From Bradyrhizobium monzae (GTDB taxonomy: Bacteria; Pseudomonadota; Alphaproteobacteria; Rhizobiales; Xanthobacteraceae): DNA of 64,000 bases. The position numbers and the translations under genes are program-made. The notes under the pieces were generated by a model. That model was given only the letters and a program-made list of their open reading frames with translations. It was not told where the DNA came from and ran no database searches. Positions within the stretch are counted from its first letter, which is position 1; every line of letters starts with the position of its first letter. This document shows, piece by piece, positions 26,302 through 34,800 of this stretch. The stretch is taken from contig NZ_JAIRDQ010000001.1 in assembly GCF_021458635.1 (NCBI RefSeq), forward strand, positions 806,001-870,000, read 5' to 3'.

Positions 26302-27219
26302 TCAACAACTGACCCCAGCAGAAAAGCCAAGCAGATAATCCGCAACCTTGCTGGCTTGTGAGGCAGCTCGCACGATCGCGCGATTGTCCTCGCGCAGCAC
26401 CTCGAGCCGAGACCCGATATAGTCGGCATGTCGCACCGTCGGTACGATACCGAGCGACGTGCAACTAAACGCAGCCGATATCTCCGCGATCAACTCTTCA
26501 AAAGCATGCTTCTTGGTGCCGTAGCCGCCTGACAAGTCGCGGTTGAGACGTGACTGATGGCCGCTGGCATGCGCCAGCTCGTGCAAGGCCGTTCGATGCC
26601 AATTGATCGACTCAAAATAGGCTTGCGGTGGAGGCACCTGCACATAGTCTTCTGCCGATGCATAAAAGGCACGGTTGCCGCCGATGCGGAAGTTGATGCC
26701 GGTCGCCTTGATGAGCTTTTCGACACGCGGCTCGATCAGGCCTGGCGGCGGAGGCGGCGCCGTCGTCGTGATCTTCGAAGGCAGATCGTCGCATTGATCG
26801 GTATTAAAGACCGTGAAGCGCTTGAGGAATGGGATGGCCTGCGCTTCGTCGCCCGTTTCGCTCGCGCGCCGCTTTTCGTCAACCGGTACAAAGCGATCGG
26901 CATAGACCACGGTCGTCCCGCGCTCGCCCTTGCGGACGTGCCCCCCGAGCGACAGAGCCTGGCGGAGGGTAAGCCAGCTCTGACCCGTGAATGCTCGCTC
27001 GGTGGCGGCCCCCCAGAGGATCAGAATATTGATGCCACTGTATTGGCGGCCGGTCGCGGCGCTTTTCGGCATGGCCAAAGACGCCTTCGCCGCGGTGCCC
27101 CAAGGCTGCACCCAGGGTAGTCGGCCGGCCTCAAGTTCGCCGATGATCTTGTTGGTGATTTCGTCATAAAGGCTTGCTCGGTTCTCACCGGTACGCGCCC
27201 GAGAATAGTGTCTGGACAT
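26302..27219 (-). CDS. ArdC-like antirestriction protein with zincin motif
   Basis: A 305-residue protein. The N-terminal ArdC domain shows LYDEITNKIIGELEAGRLPW, YSGINILILW and GGHVRKGERGTTVVYADRFV. The C-terminal metallopeptidase-like part has HELAHASGH with a downstream Glu in FEELIAEISAAF, the usual zincin ligand pattern. ArdC proteins bind single-stranded DNA and protect incoming elements from host restriction. It lies upstream of the parB-like gene, with its own copy of the shared leader, and marks the region as former plasmid or ICE DNA. Confidence 0.9.
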   Translation of the reverse strand: MSRHYSRARTGENRASLYDEITNKIIGELEAGRLPWVQPWGTAAKASLAMPKSAATGRQYSGINILILWGAATERAFTGQSWLTLRQALSLGGHVRKGERGTTVVYADRFVPVDEKRRASETGDEAQAIPFLKRFTVFNTDQCDDLPSKITTTAPPPPPGLIEPRVEKLIKATGINFRIGGNRAFYASAEDYVQVPPPQAYFESINWHRTALHELAHASGHQSRLNRDLSGGYGTKKHAFEELIAEISAAFSCTSLGIVPTVRHADYIGSRLEVLREDNRAIVRAASQASKVADYLLGFSAGVSC

Positions 27220-27221
27220 CG

Positions 27222-27282
27222 CGGGTCTCCGCGACGGGCGCCGCGAGCCTCTCTCGCAGCCTGTAACCCGTCACGGCAAAAC
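27222..27282 (-). promoter_or_regulatory. Structured leader upstream of ardC
   Basis: This is the second copy of the leader found at 26158-26219, with GACGGG...CCCGTC arms and a central GCGAGCCTCTCTCGC hairpin. Most of the 60 bases match between copies, much more than expected for unrelated upstream regions, and both end next to a start codon. Confidence 0.6.
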
Positions 27283-28037
27283 CCGGCCGGCACTCTTACT
27301 CTCCGGCTCTGTCCGCGAGGAAACGTCGCCGTGTGATTAACGAGGCCGTTGGCCCTCGCCGCACGCACGACGGTGAGGACGAAGAATCTGCGAAACGAGC
27401 CGCCTCCGCTCATTTCTTCATGGGATATGGCCTTGATTGCCTGGGGCCGAAGGCCCTGATCAGGCGTGCGCCACTTGCGCATCGCCCGACTGAAATGGCA
27501 CCCGGAGAGCGTGAGCATAGCGACCCGAAGGGGCACGCGGGTCCGAGTGCAGCGACGAGACCGGTTAACAGCGGCACCCGGGAACGGGGCAGTGATAGCG
27601 ATCGCCGAAGGCGAGCCCCTTTCCCGAGTGCCCCCGGCGAGGAGCTCCGCTAGTCTCTGCGCGAGGGATCGAAGCCGGATGGCCGAGACGCAAGGCGGCT
27701 CGGTTCACGAGAGCCCGGTGCGGCGAAGCCGCACGTGCGCCAGCAGAAGGAGCAGCTCAGATTCGACTCTGATGATCTAGATTTTTCTCGCGCGCTTGCG
27801 CCTGCGCGTCATCGATCCTGATCTGAAGCATGGAAAACGCTTCTTGAGATCCTCTCTACCTGCCCTGGCGCCGTCTCTGGTTGCAAGTTCGGCTTTGAGT
27901 CGTCCATCCATCTCAAGTGGGCAACCAACGGCCACTGATGCCTGCAACCATTCCGGCTTCTCTGTGCAGTAAGATGCTCAGGACCGATCATCGCGGTCGA
28001 AAAGAGACTAACCGAGCAGTGGTCGAATTGGACCTAC
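27283..28037. other. Gene-free stretch upstream of ardC
   Basis: About 750 bases with no supported gene. It contains a tight hairpin, GTGCGGC-GAA-GCCGCAC, near 27719-27735, and a GC-rich purine/pyrimidine stretch. The short frames lack ribosome binding sites and have compositions expected of shadows or decayed DNA. Confidence 0.5.
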
Positions 28038-28373
28038 ATGGATAAGAGTTGTTCTGATGCAGCCTTCACCTTCAAATTCCGACACCAAAAGCTGTCCCGA
28101 TATATTCAATGCAGGTTCACCGGCGACCTTGTCGGAAAGACCATTGATGATGCATTTAAAGCAGTTGACTGCCTGCTAGCGGTCCACCGACGTCTCGCAC
28201 GAAGAAACGAAACCATCTCACGCAGGGGGATCTCAAATTGGTCTGCTCGAGAGCTGCTCGCCAAGGCCTCCTTTTCGCGCGCAAAGTCGACCGATCACCG
28301 CCAAACCGCGCTGCGCAGTGGAGACGAAAACTACTTCAGCGTAAGAGTTCTCTATGACCCAGTCCGGCTCTAG
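28038..28373 (+). CDS. Hypothetical protein in the mobile element
   Basis: A 111-residue frame starting MDKSCSDAAFTFKFRHQKLS with a weak GGA before the ATG. It has no recognised domain, is moderately basic and has lower GC than the chromosomal genes. It sits on the same strand as the excisionase and integrase genes. It could be a real accessory gene or a chance frame. Confidence 0.25.
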   Translation: MDKSCSDAAFTFKFRHQKLSRYIQCRFTGDLVGKTIDDAFKAVDCLLAVHRRLARRNETISRRGISNWSARELLAKASFSRAKSTDHRQTALRSGDENYFSVRVLYDPVRL

Positions 28374-28546
28374 CTCTACCGACTACAAGCCGAGGGCGAT
28401 CTAGAGCTCCGAGACTGGACGTCGTCCTTCTGCCAATTCAGCGCTTGTTACACTTAAGCGGTCACGCATCAGTGAGACCAGAAAGTCCATCTCCGGCACG
28501 CGCTGCGCTGCCTGCTCGCTACCCACCTGCTGGTACGTGGCCCGCG

Positions 28547-28765
28547 ATGATGAGAGCGGACATGGCAGCGGCGTACCTGGACTTTGAAAATACACGCGAT
28601 CTCGCGCGCGCGATCCACCGAGGAGATGCACCGCCACCGGTGTGCTATCGCGGAAACGGACGGCTGCGGCAGCCGATCTGGTCGAAAGCGACCCTGGACC
28701 ACTTTGCGGCACCTATTGGAACAAGAGATGCCAGGGAACCGGAAGACCTCTTATGCCTAGTATGA
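28547..28765 (+). CDS. Putative excisionase / helix-turn-helix protein
   Basis: About 72 residues from the double ATG at 28547. The pattern MMRADMAAAYLDFENTRDLA, then a conserved CYRGNGRLRQPIWSKATLDH, resembles AlpA/Xis-like winged-helix proteins encoded next to integrases (first helix selecting MAAAYL, later W-K-ATLD). Its stop overlaps the integrase start by 13 bases, the usual xis-int arrangement. It would steer the integrase toward excision. The frame opens earlier (28445), but that part is not conserved-looking. Confidence 0.6.
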   Translation: MMRADMAAAYLDFENTRDLARAIHRGDAPPPVCYRGNGRLRQPIWSKATLDHFAAPIGTRDAREPEDLLCLV

Positions 28766-30054
28766 TATCGCTTGATACCGCACCAAGACTTCCTCGCTAT
28801 TGTCGGCAAAAGCTGTTGGCGACCAATCAGATGGCTTATTATTTTACACCGCCAACCTGGGCTCGTCGACAAGGCTGCGACTTAGGACCGGAAGCGTTAG
28901 GAACCGATTGCGCCGCCGCTGTCGAGCGGGTGGAGAAAGTCCTCTTGCCGGCCTTCGATAGTTGGCGCTCGCAAGGCCTCAGTGACATAGTGCAGGCCTC
29001 TCCCGAAACCGGCACCTTCGACTGGCTAGTCCACGTCTTCCAAGCCCACCAGAAATGGAACGAAATCGACAGCAACACTCAGCGGCAGTACAGGAAGAGC
29101 CTTGCCCTCTTCGCCAATCATGAGTTGAAGGATGGAAGTCGCGTCGGTTCGAAGCAATTGTCCGATTTCACGAAGGCGTTCGTCGACGCAATCTATGGAA
29201 AGCTGTTAGTAGTAACGAAAGTCGGTAGCAACGGAGAGGTAACCGTCCGCGAGCGCCGGCGCTATGCAAATGTGGCCATGGCGAGCTGCCGGCGCGCTTG
29301 GTTTGTTGGTCATCGCGCTCAAGAAAAATTGGTACCAGCGAGCAATCCGTTTTCACGGATGGGGTTAAAATCACGTGCGCCAGGTCGGCCGATACGGGCT
29401 ACGCCAACGGCAACTTGGGACGAACTCGTTGCGTTCAGAGATGCGGCGAAGAGGCTCGACTATCACTCGATCGCAACAGCTGCTCTGTTGTCTTGGGAAT
29501 GGTTGCAACGAGAGCAGCACGTGTTCGGTGCCTTCGACATTTCACACTATCGCCCTAGCGAGCGGCCAAATAGTGTCAGGATTGTGCATCCAAAGAACGG
29601 AGAGGAAGCCTGGTGGCCGCTGTCAGACGAAACAGGCGCTCCTCTCTTTCCTGAACTTATGGATGAGCTAGACGAGATTAAAAAAACGTCGCTCCCGGGC
29701 TTGGTATTCAGGCGCGACCATGCTCATCGTCGGTCGGCGACCCCGCTTCCTTGGATTACACCACGCAAGGATCTGCGCTATCTGCGCAGCGTGGTAAAAA
29801 AGATTATCGCCGAGGCCAGCCTTCGCCCGGAACTTTCCTTTACTTCCTTCCGACACGGAGGATTTACCGAAGGCGCCGACAGCGATCTTACGGATGCAGA
29901 ATTGCGCGCCGCCGGCCGCCATAGATCGAGCCGCCAACTGCCGACCTACGCCAAGCGCACCGGCAAGCAGCTGATTACAGCCGCAAAGAAGCGTCGGGAG
30001 GAGCGGACAAGATCACTCCTTATTCGGCTGAACGCCAATCGTCTCGCTGACTAG
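28753..30054 (+). CDS. Tyrosine-type site-specific integrase
   Basis: About 433 residues. The catalytic half shows a candidate box I Arg in WEWLQREQHVFGAFDISHYR, a box II SFTSFRHGGFTEG, then GRHRSSRQLPTYAKRT, whose Tyr would be the nucleophile. The N-terminal core-binding region spans about residues 85-230. Start ATG 28753 overlaps the excisionase gene. The protein is close to the element's right end, 47 bases before the crotonase stop, as expected for an integrase beside its attachment site. Confidence 0.85.
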   Translation: MPSMISLDTAPRLPRYCRQKLLATNQMAYYFTPPTWARRQGCDLGPEALGTDCAAAVERVEKVLLPAFDSWRSQGLSDIVQASPETGTFDWLVHVFQAHQKWNEIDSNTQRQYRKSLALFANHELKDGSRVGSKQLSDFTKAFVDAIYGKLLVVTKVGSNGEVTVRERRRYANVAMASCRRAWFVGHRAQEKLVPASNPFSRMGLKSRAPGRPIRATPTATWDELVAFRDAAKRLDYHSIATAALLSWEWLQREQHVFGAFDISHYRPSERPNSVRIVHPKNGEEAWWPLSDETGAPLFPELMDELDEIKKTSLPGLVFRRDHAHRRSATPLPWITPRKDLRYLRSVVKKIIAEASLRPELSFTSFRHGGFTEGADSDLTDAELRAAGRHRSSRQLPTYAKRTGKQLITAAKKRREERTRSLLIRLNANRLAD

Positions 30055-30101
30055 AGGTCCGTCGGCCGACCGCAGCATCGAACGTTCGCAGACTTGGCCG
30101 C

Positions 30102-30884
30102 CTATTTTCCCGTCCACAATGGCTTCCTCTTCTCGCTAAACGCCTTCAACCCCTCCTTGGCGTCCTCGGTCATGGCGAGCAGTGCGATCTGGCTTTCGGT
30201 GTAGGCAATGCTCTCGTCGAACGACATCGAGGCGATGGCGCGCATGGCGTATTTGCCGCGGCGGATCGCGGTCGGGGATTTGTCGACGATGCGGCCGATC
30301 AGCCAGTCCACCTTGGCGTCGAGTTCGGCCGTGGGCACGACGTAGTTGAGCAGGCCCGCATCCTTCGCAGCACTCGCGTCGAACGGCTCGCCGGTGAGCG
30401 CCCATTCGTTGACGAGCCGTGGCGGCGCGATCTCCTGCAACAGGCTCAGCACCTGCATCGGAAACACGCCGACCTTCACCTCCGGCAGGCCGAAGATGAC
30501 ATGATCGGCCGCAACCGCCATGTCGGTCATGCAAAGCAGCCCCATGCCGCCGGCCATGCAGACGCCGCCGACGCGCGCGATCGCGGGCTTGGTCGCATTC
30601 TGCGACAGGCGCAACAGATCGGCATAATCGACGTTTGGTCTGGAATGATCCATCGCGAAGGCCGCACCGGAGTTCTGCAGATCGGCGCCGGCGCAAAACG
30701 CCTTGTCGCCCGCACCGGTCAGCACGATGACGCGGACGTCCTTGTCGTCATGCGCGTCGCGATAGCCGCGTGTGATGCCCGCGATCACATCGCCGTTCAG
30801 CGCGTTGCGCTTCTCCGGCCGGTTGATCGTGATCCAGAACGCCTGCCCGCGCTTCTCGGTGATGACGCCTGTGGTGTCGGTCAT
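30102..30884 (-). CDS. Enoyl-CoA hydratase/isomerase family protein
   Basis: A 260-residue crotonase with FWITINRPEKRNALNGDV, GDKAFCAGADLQNSG, the oxyanion hole GGVCMAGGMGLLCMTD and FGLPEVKVGVFPMQVL. The second catalytic Glu (in GLPE) is present; the first position reads Gly. This resembles the LiuC/methylglutaconyl-CoA hydratase-like group, but the substrate is unknown. It lies directly beside the integrative element and divergent from nothing obvious; the next minus-strand gene upstream is the molybdopterin oxidoreductase start region. Confidence 0.88.
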   Translation of the reverse strand: MTDTTGVITEKRGQAFWITINRPEKRNALNGDVIAGITRGYRDAHDDKDVRVIVLTGAGDKAFCAGADLQNSGAAFAMDHSRPNVDYADLLRLSQNATKPAIARVGGVCMAGGMGLLCMTDMAVAADHVIFGLPEVKVGVFPMQVLSLLQEIAPPRLVNEWALTGEPFDASAAKDAGLLNYVVPTAELDAKVDWLIGRIVDKSPTAIRRGKYAMRAIASMSFDESIAYTESQIALLAMTEDAKEGLKAFSEKRKPLWTGK

Positions 30885-31016
30885 GACGCTCTATCCTTGC
30901 TCCCGGTTTGCAGCCATTTGCGGCAGCTCAGGCGCGTGGTGCAAGGGCAATCTGTCAGATGGCGCGGCTTTAGCGCCTCGACGCAAAATTGCGCGCGATC
31001 AAGGTGCGAGCGCGGT

Positions 31017-33107
31017 TCAGGCAGCAGTCGCCTTCCTGATCCAGACCTTGTTGTCGTGGAACGCAGCGCCGCCGATCGGGGCAATCGTGTCCGCGCCTGT
31101 CAGCATGTTGATGCCGCGGCCACCGATATGGTTCCTGTTCGGATGCACGGACTCCGCGATCAGCACCCCGCGCCGCACCCCCTCGAACAGCGCGGCAATC
31201 AGCGTGGTCTCGCCACGGGTATTGCCGAGCGTCACAGCGTCGCCGTCGGCGATGTCGAGCGCAGCCGCATCCAGCGGATGGATCATCACGCTCGCCTTGC
31301 CCTCGCGCGCCTGCGAGGACGGGGTCTCGTTGAAGGTGGTGTTGAGGAAGCTGCGCGACGGGCTGGTCGCGAGCCGGAACGGATGGGCCCGATCAGTGTG
31401 CTCGATCACGGCCCAATGGTCCGGCAGCGACGGCATCTTGTCGAACTCGCCCATGGTCTGGCCGAACGGCGGATGCGTCCAATCCGCCTTGAAATGGAAT
31501 TTTTTGTCGGGATGAGCAAAGCCATCGAGATAATGCGCAGTGCGGAAGTCCGGCTGCAGATCGCGCCAGATGTCGGCTTCGAGACCGGCGATGTCGCCGT
31601 GGTCGCTGAGCTTCAGCGTCGCGTCGATCAATTCGCGCGGCGTCATGTCGAAGCCCGGATGCTTGGCGCCAAGTCGCGGCGCCAGCGCCTGCAACACCTG
31701 GTGGTTGGAGCGGCATTCATCGGGCGGGTCGATCAGCTTGGGGCCGACCGAGATGTGCTGATGGCCGCCGCCGTAATAGAGATCGTCATGCTCCATGAAC
31801 ATGGTCGCGGGCAGCACGATGTCGGCCATCTGCGCCGTCTCGGTCATGAACTGCTCGTGCACCGCGACGAACAGATCCTCGCGCGCAAACCCCTGCCGCA
31901 CCAGCGCCTGCTCTGGCGCGACCGTCATCGGGTTGGTGTTCTGGATCAGCATCGCCTTGACCGGGCTCTTGCCGAGCAGGGCCTCGGCATCGCCGGTGAG
32001 GATGCGGCCGATCTGCGACTGGTCGAGCGCGCGGACCGACTTGTCGAGCGCATCATGACCTTCGATGACGGCTTCGTTGAAATGCCACAGCGCGTAATTG
32101 TTGAAGAAGGCGCCGCCGCCCTCGTACTGCCAGGCGCCGGTCACCGCGGGAATGCAATTCGCCGCATGCATCTGCGTCGCGCCGTTGCGCGAGCGGGTAA
32201 AGCCGTAGCCGAGCCGAAAGAAGGTCCGCTTGGTCTCGCCGACAGCTTTGGCGAAGGCCTCGATCTCCGCCACCGGCACGCCGCAAATCGCAGAGGCCCA
32301 TTCCGGCGTGCGCGTCTTCAGATGCGCCTCGAGCTCGGCGGGGCAGTCGGTGTACTTGTCCATATAAGCGCGGTCGGCATAGCCGTCGCGGAAGAGAACA
32401 TGCATCACGCCGCAGGCAAACGCGCCGTCGGTGCCGGGCCGCAGCAGGATCTTGATATCCGCCTGCTTCATGGTCTCGTTGTCGTAGATATCGACCGCCG
32501 CGATCTTCGCACCGCGCTCCTTCCGCGCACGTGCGGCATGCGTCATCACGTTGACCTGCGTGTTGACGGGGTTGGTGCCCCAGATCACGACGAGGTCGGA
32601 CAGCGCCATCTCGCGCGGATCGACGCCGGCGATCTTGCCGGTGCCGATCGCAAAGCCAATGCGCCCGACATTGGCGCAGATCGTCTGATAGAAGCGCGAA
32701 TATTTTTTCACATGCGTGAGGCGGTTGAGACCGTCGCGCATCACCAGCCCCATCGTGCCGGCGTAGTAGTACGGCCAGATCGATTCCGCGCCGAACTCAC
32801 GCTCGGCCTGGTTGAAGCGATCGGCGATCTCGTCGAGCGCCTCGTCCCAGGAGATCCGCGCGAACTGGCCGGAGCCCTTCGGTCCGGTCCGGCGCATCGG
32901 AAACGTAACCCGCTCCGGGTGATGGATGCGCTCGGCATAGCGAGCGACCTTGGCGCAGACCACGCCGGCCGTATAGGTCTGCTTCTTCGAACCCCGGACG
33001 CGGCCAATGCTGCGCCCCTCGACCACCTCGATATCGAGCGCACAGGCCGACGGGCAATCGTGCGGACAGGTGGAGTGGCGGATCTCGATCTTGGCGTGCT
33101 GGTTCAT
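31017..33107 (-). CDS. Molybdopterin-dependent oxidoreductase with N-terminal [4Fe-4S] cluster
   Basis: About 696 residues of the DMSO reductase superfamily. The N-terminal cluster motif is STCPHDCPSACALDIE with a later Cys in AGVVCAKVARYAERIHHP. Next come SWDEALDEIADRFNQAEREF, PYYYAGTMGLVMRDGLNRL and a C-terminal molydopterin dinucleotide-binding domain (NTRGETTLIAALFEGVRRGV). There is no twin-arginine signal, so it should be cytoplasmic. ATG 33107 is used, though no strong ribosome binding site is seen. The electron partner and substrate are unknown. It diverges from the molybdenum hydroxylase operon. Confidence 0.88.
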   Translation of the reverse strand: MNQHAKIEIRHSTCPHDCPSACALDIEVVEGRSIGRVRGSKKQTYTAGVVCAKVARYAERIHHPERVTFPMRRTGPKGSGQFARISWDEALDEIADRFNQAEREFGAESIWPYYYAGTMGLVMRDGLNRLTHVKKYSRFYQTICANVGRIGFAIGTGKIAGVDPREMALSDLVVIWGTNPVNTQVNVMTHAARARKERGAKIAAVDIYDNETMKQADIKILLRPGTDGAFACGVMHVLFRDGYADRAYMDKYTDCPAELEAHLKTRTPEWASAICGVPVAEIEAFAKAVGETKRTFFRLGYGFTRSRNGATQMHAANCIPAVTGAWQYEGGGAFFNNYALWHFNEAVIEGHDALDKSVRALDQSQIGRILTGDAEALLGKSPVKAMLIQNTNPMTVAPEQALVRQGFAREDLFVAVHEQFMTETAQMADIVLPATMFMEHDDLYYGGGHQHISVGPKLIDPPDECRSNHQVLQALAPRLGAKHPGFDMTPRELIDATLKLSDHGDIAGLEADIWRDLQPDFRTAHYLDGFAHPDKKFHFKADWTHPPFGQTMGEFDKMPSLPDHWAVIEHTDRAHPFRLATSPSRSFLNTTFNETPSSQAREGKASVMIHPLDAAALDIADGDAVTLGNTRGETTLIAALFEGVRRGVLIAESVHPNRNHIGGRGINMLTGADTIAPIGGAAFHDNKVWIRKATAA

Positions 33108-33341
33108 GACCAATTTGGTAACATCAAACGACCGGGCAGCCGAGGGCATTTATCCGGCAATGCCCATGCAAAATGCTCAAACCGTGCGCCTGGCCTGTTC
33201 CTCCCGCGACCGCGAAATGCCCCACGGCCACACCGAAAACGGCTCGATATTCCGGCCGAAATCGACTTTGTGAGGCGTCGACAGTCTGCGCCCGCTGCCG
33301 CTACAGTGCCGGCCAACAAAAACGAGTTCAGGGAGGTGGGT

Positions 33342-34316
33342 GTGACGGCCCGACGATTGATGCTGGCGCTGGCCGCCGGCCTGCTCACCGCTCTCTCCGC
33401 AACTCCGTCCCTGGCGCAAGGTTATCCCGCGCACGCGGTCCGGATCGTCGTGCCCTTCGGCGCCGGCGGCCCGGCCGATGTCGCGGCCCGGCTGATCGGC
33501 CAGGTGCTGCAGGAGCGCTTTGGCCAGCCCTTCGTGGTCGAGAACCGCACCGGCGCGGGCGGCGTCATCGGCACGGTCGAAGCGGCGAAGTCGCCGCCCG
33601 ACGGCTACACGCTGCTGTTGATGTCCAACACCCAGACCGCGAATGAATCGCTGCTGACGCCGGAGCAGCGCAAATACGATCTGATGCGCGACCTCGCGCC
33701 GATCGCGCCGGTGAACTATTCCGATCTCGTCATCGTGGTGAACCCGCAAGTCCCAGTGAAGACGCTGCAGGAGTTCATCGCGCTCGCCAAGGCGCAGCCG
33801 GGCAAATTGAACTACGCCTCCTCCGGCCAGGGCACGCCCTACCACATGGCGGGCGAACTGTTCAAAGCGATGGCCGGCATCGATGTCGTCCACGTCCCCT
33901 ACCGCAACAGCGGCGAGGCACGCAGCGGCGTGATCGGCGGCCAGGTACAGATGATGATCGATGCGGTGCCGGCTATGGCGTCGAACATCGGAGAGAGCCA
34001 GGTCCGCGCGCTCGCGACCACCGGCCAGCAGCGCTCCGCAGTGCTGCCCAATGTGCCGACTGCCGGCGAGGCCGGCGTTCCCGGCTACGAGGCGACGATC
34101 TGGCTCGGCCTGATGGCTCCAGTGGGCACGCCAAAGCCCGTCATCGAAAAGCTCAATTCGGCCGTGAACGCGATGGTGAAGCGGCCGGACATCGTCAAAC
34201 TCTGGACCGAGCAGGGTGCGGTACCCATGTCGATGACACCGGAGGAGTTCGAGAAATTCCTGCACAGCGACATCGCGAAATGGGCCGATGTCGTCAAGAA
34301 GTTCGACAAATCCTGA
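33342..34316 (+). CDS. TctC/Bug-family substrate-binding protein without adjacent TctAB
   Basis: About 324 residues: a signal peptide (MLALAAGLLTALSATPSLAQ), then IVVPFGAGGPADVAARLIGQ, VVENRTGAGGVIGTVEAAKS and DGYTLLLMSN, all Bug-fold hallmarks. GTG at 33342 follows GGGAGG six bases upstream. Bug proteins bind carboxylates such as nicotinate or other aromatic acids. It is the first gene of an operon with the molybdenum hydroxylase, so its ligand may be that enzyme's substrate. No cognate permease lies in the operon. Confidence 0.9.
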   Translation: MTARRLMLALAAGLLTALSATPSLAQGYPAHAVRIVVPFGAGGPADVAARLIGQVLQERFGQPFVVENRTGAGGVIGTVEAAKSPPDGYTLLLMSNTQTANESLLTPEQRKYDLMRDLAPIAPVNYSDLVIVVNPQVPVKTLQEFIALAKAQPGKLNYASSGQGTPYHMAGELFKAMAGIDVVHVPYRNSGEARSGVIGGQVQMMIDAVPAMASNIGESQVRALATTGQQRSAVLPNVPTAGEAGVPGYEATIWLGLMAPVGTPKPVIEKLNSAVNAMVKRPDIVKLWTEQGAVPMSMTPEEFEKFLHSDIAKWADVVKKFDKS

Positions 34317-34329
34317 GGCTTTAGCCGCC

Positions 34330-34800
34330 ATGCCCACCATTCGATTCCAGCTCAACGGCGCGACGGTGGCGGTGGATGCCGATTCCGATCAAACGCTGCT
34401 CGATGTGCTGCGTGGCCGGCTCGGCACCACCAGTCCACATTTCGGCTGCGGGGCCGGTGAATGCGGCGCCTGTTACGTGCTGGTCGGCGACCGCGCGATG
34501 GCGTCCTGCGACATGCCGATGTGGTCGGTGGCAGACAAGCAAATCGTCACCCTGGAAGGCCTCGGCACCGCCGAGCAACCGCATCCGCTGCAACGCGCCT
34601 TCATCTCCGAACAGGCGATGCAATGCGGCTATTGCGTCTCGGGTATCCTGATCAGCGCGGCGGCGCTGCTCAAGCGCAATCCATCGCCGACGGAAGCCGA
34701 GGTCAGAGCGGCGCTCGATCGCAATCTGTGCCGCTGCGGATCGCACAACCGCATGGTCCGCGCCGTGCTCCTGGCAGCATCGGAGATAGCGACGTCATGA
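34330..34800 (+). CDS. Molybdenum hydroxylase small [2Fe-2S] subunit (isoquinoline/nicotinate dehydrogenase type)
   Basis: 156 residues. The plant-type ferredoxin cluster is CGAGECGACYVL with a later Cys in AMASCDMP; the second cluster is MQCGYCVSG and RNLCRCGSH. This is the usual two-cluster electron-transfer subunit of xanthine dehydrogenase-family enzymes. Start ATG 34330 is 13 bases after the binding-protein stop, and its stop overlaps the large-subunit start as ATGA. No FAD subunit is encoded, which fits the IorAB/NicAB type that reduces cytochromes or another acceptor. Confidence 0.93.
   Translation: MPTIRFQLNGATVAVDADSDQTLLDVLRGRLGTTSPHFGCGAGECGACYVLVGDRAMASCDMPMWSVADKQIVTLEGLGTAEQPHPLQRAFISEQAMQCGYCVSGILISAAALLKRNPSPTEAEVRAALDRNLCRCGSHNRMVRAVLLAASEIATS

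Larger units (their letters stand above)
22130..30101. mobile_element. Decayed integrative element
   Basis: Between two chromosomal-type genes (glcG-like and a crotonase) lies about 8 kb with plasmid/ICE functions: a ParB-like protein, an ArdC antirestriction protein, an excisionase-like protein and a tyrosine integrase. The block is gene-poor, its ORFs use less GC-biased codons, and it has a tRNA-like fragment near its left end. No transfer, replication or cargo genes remain. I could not identify direct-repeat attachment sites, so both ends are approximate. Confidence 0.7.

Noticed and set aside
30501..34316. A 1271-residue plus-strand frame ending with the Bug-type protein
   Set aside because: Its first 950 codons are antisense to the crotonase and molybdopterin oxidoreductase genes, rich in His/Arg/Asp as expected for shadows; the real start is GTG 33342.
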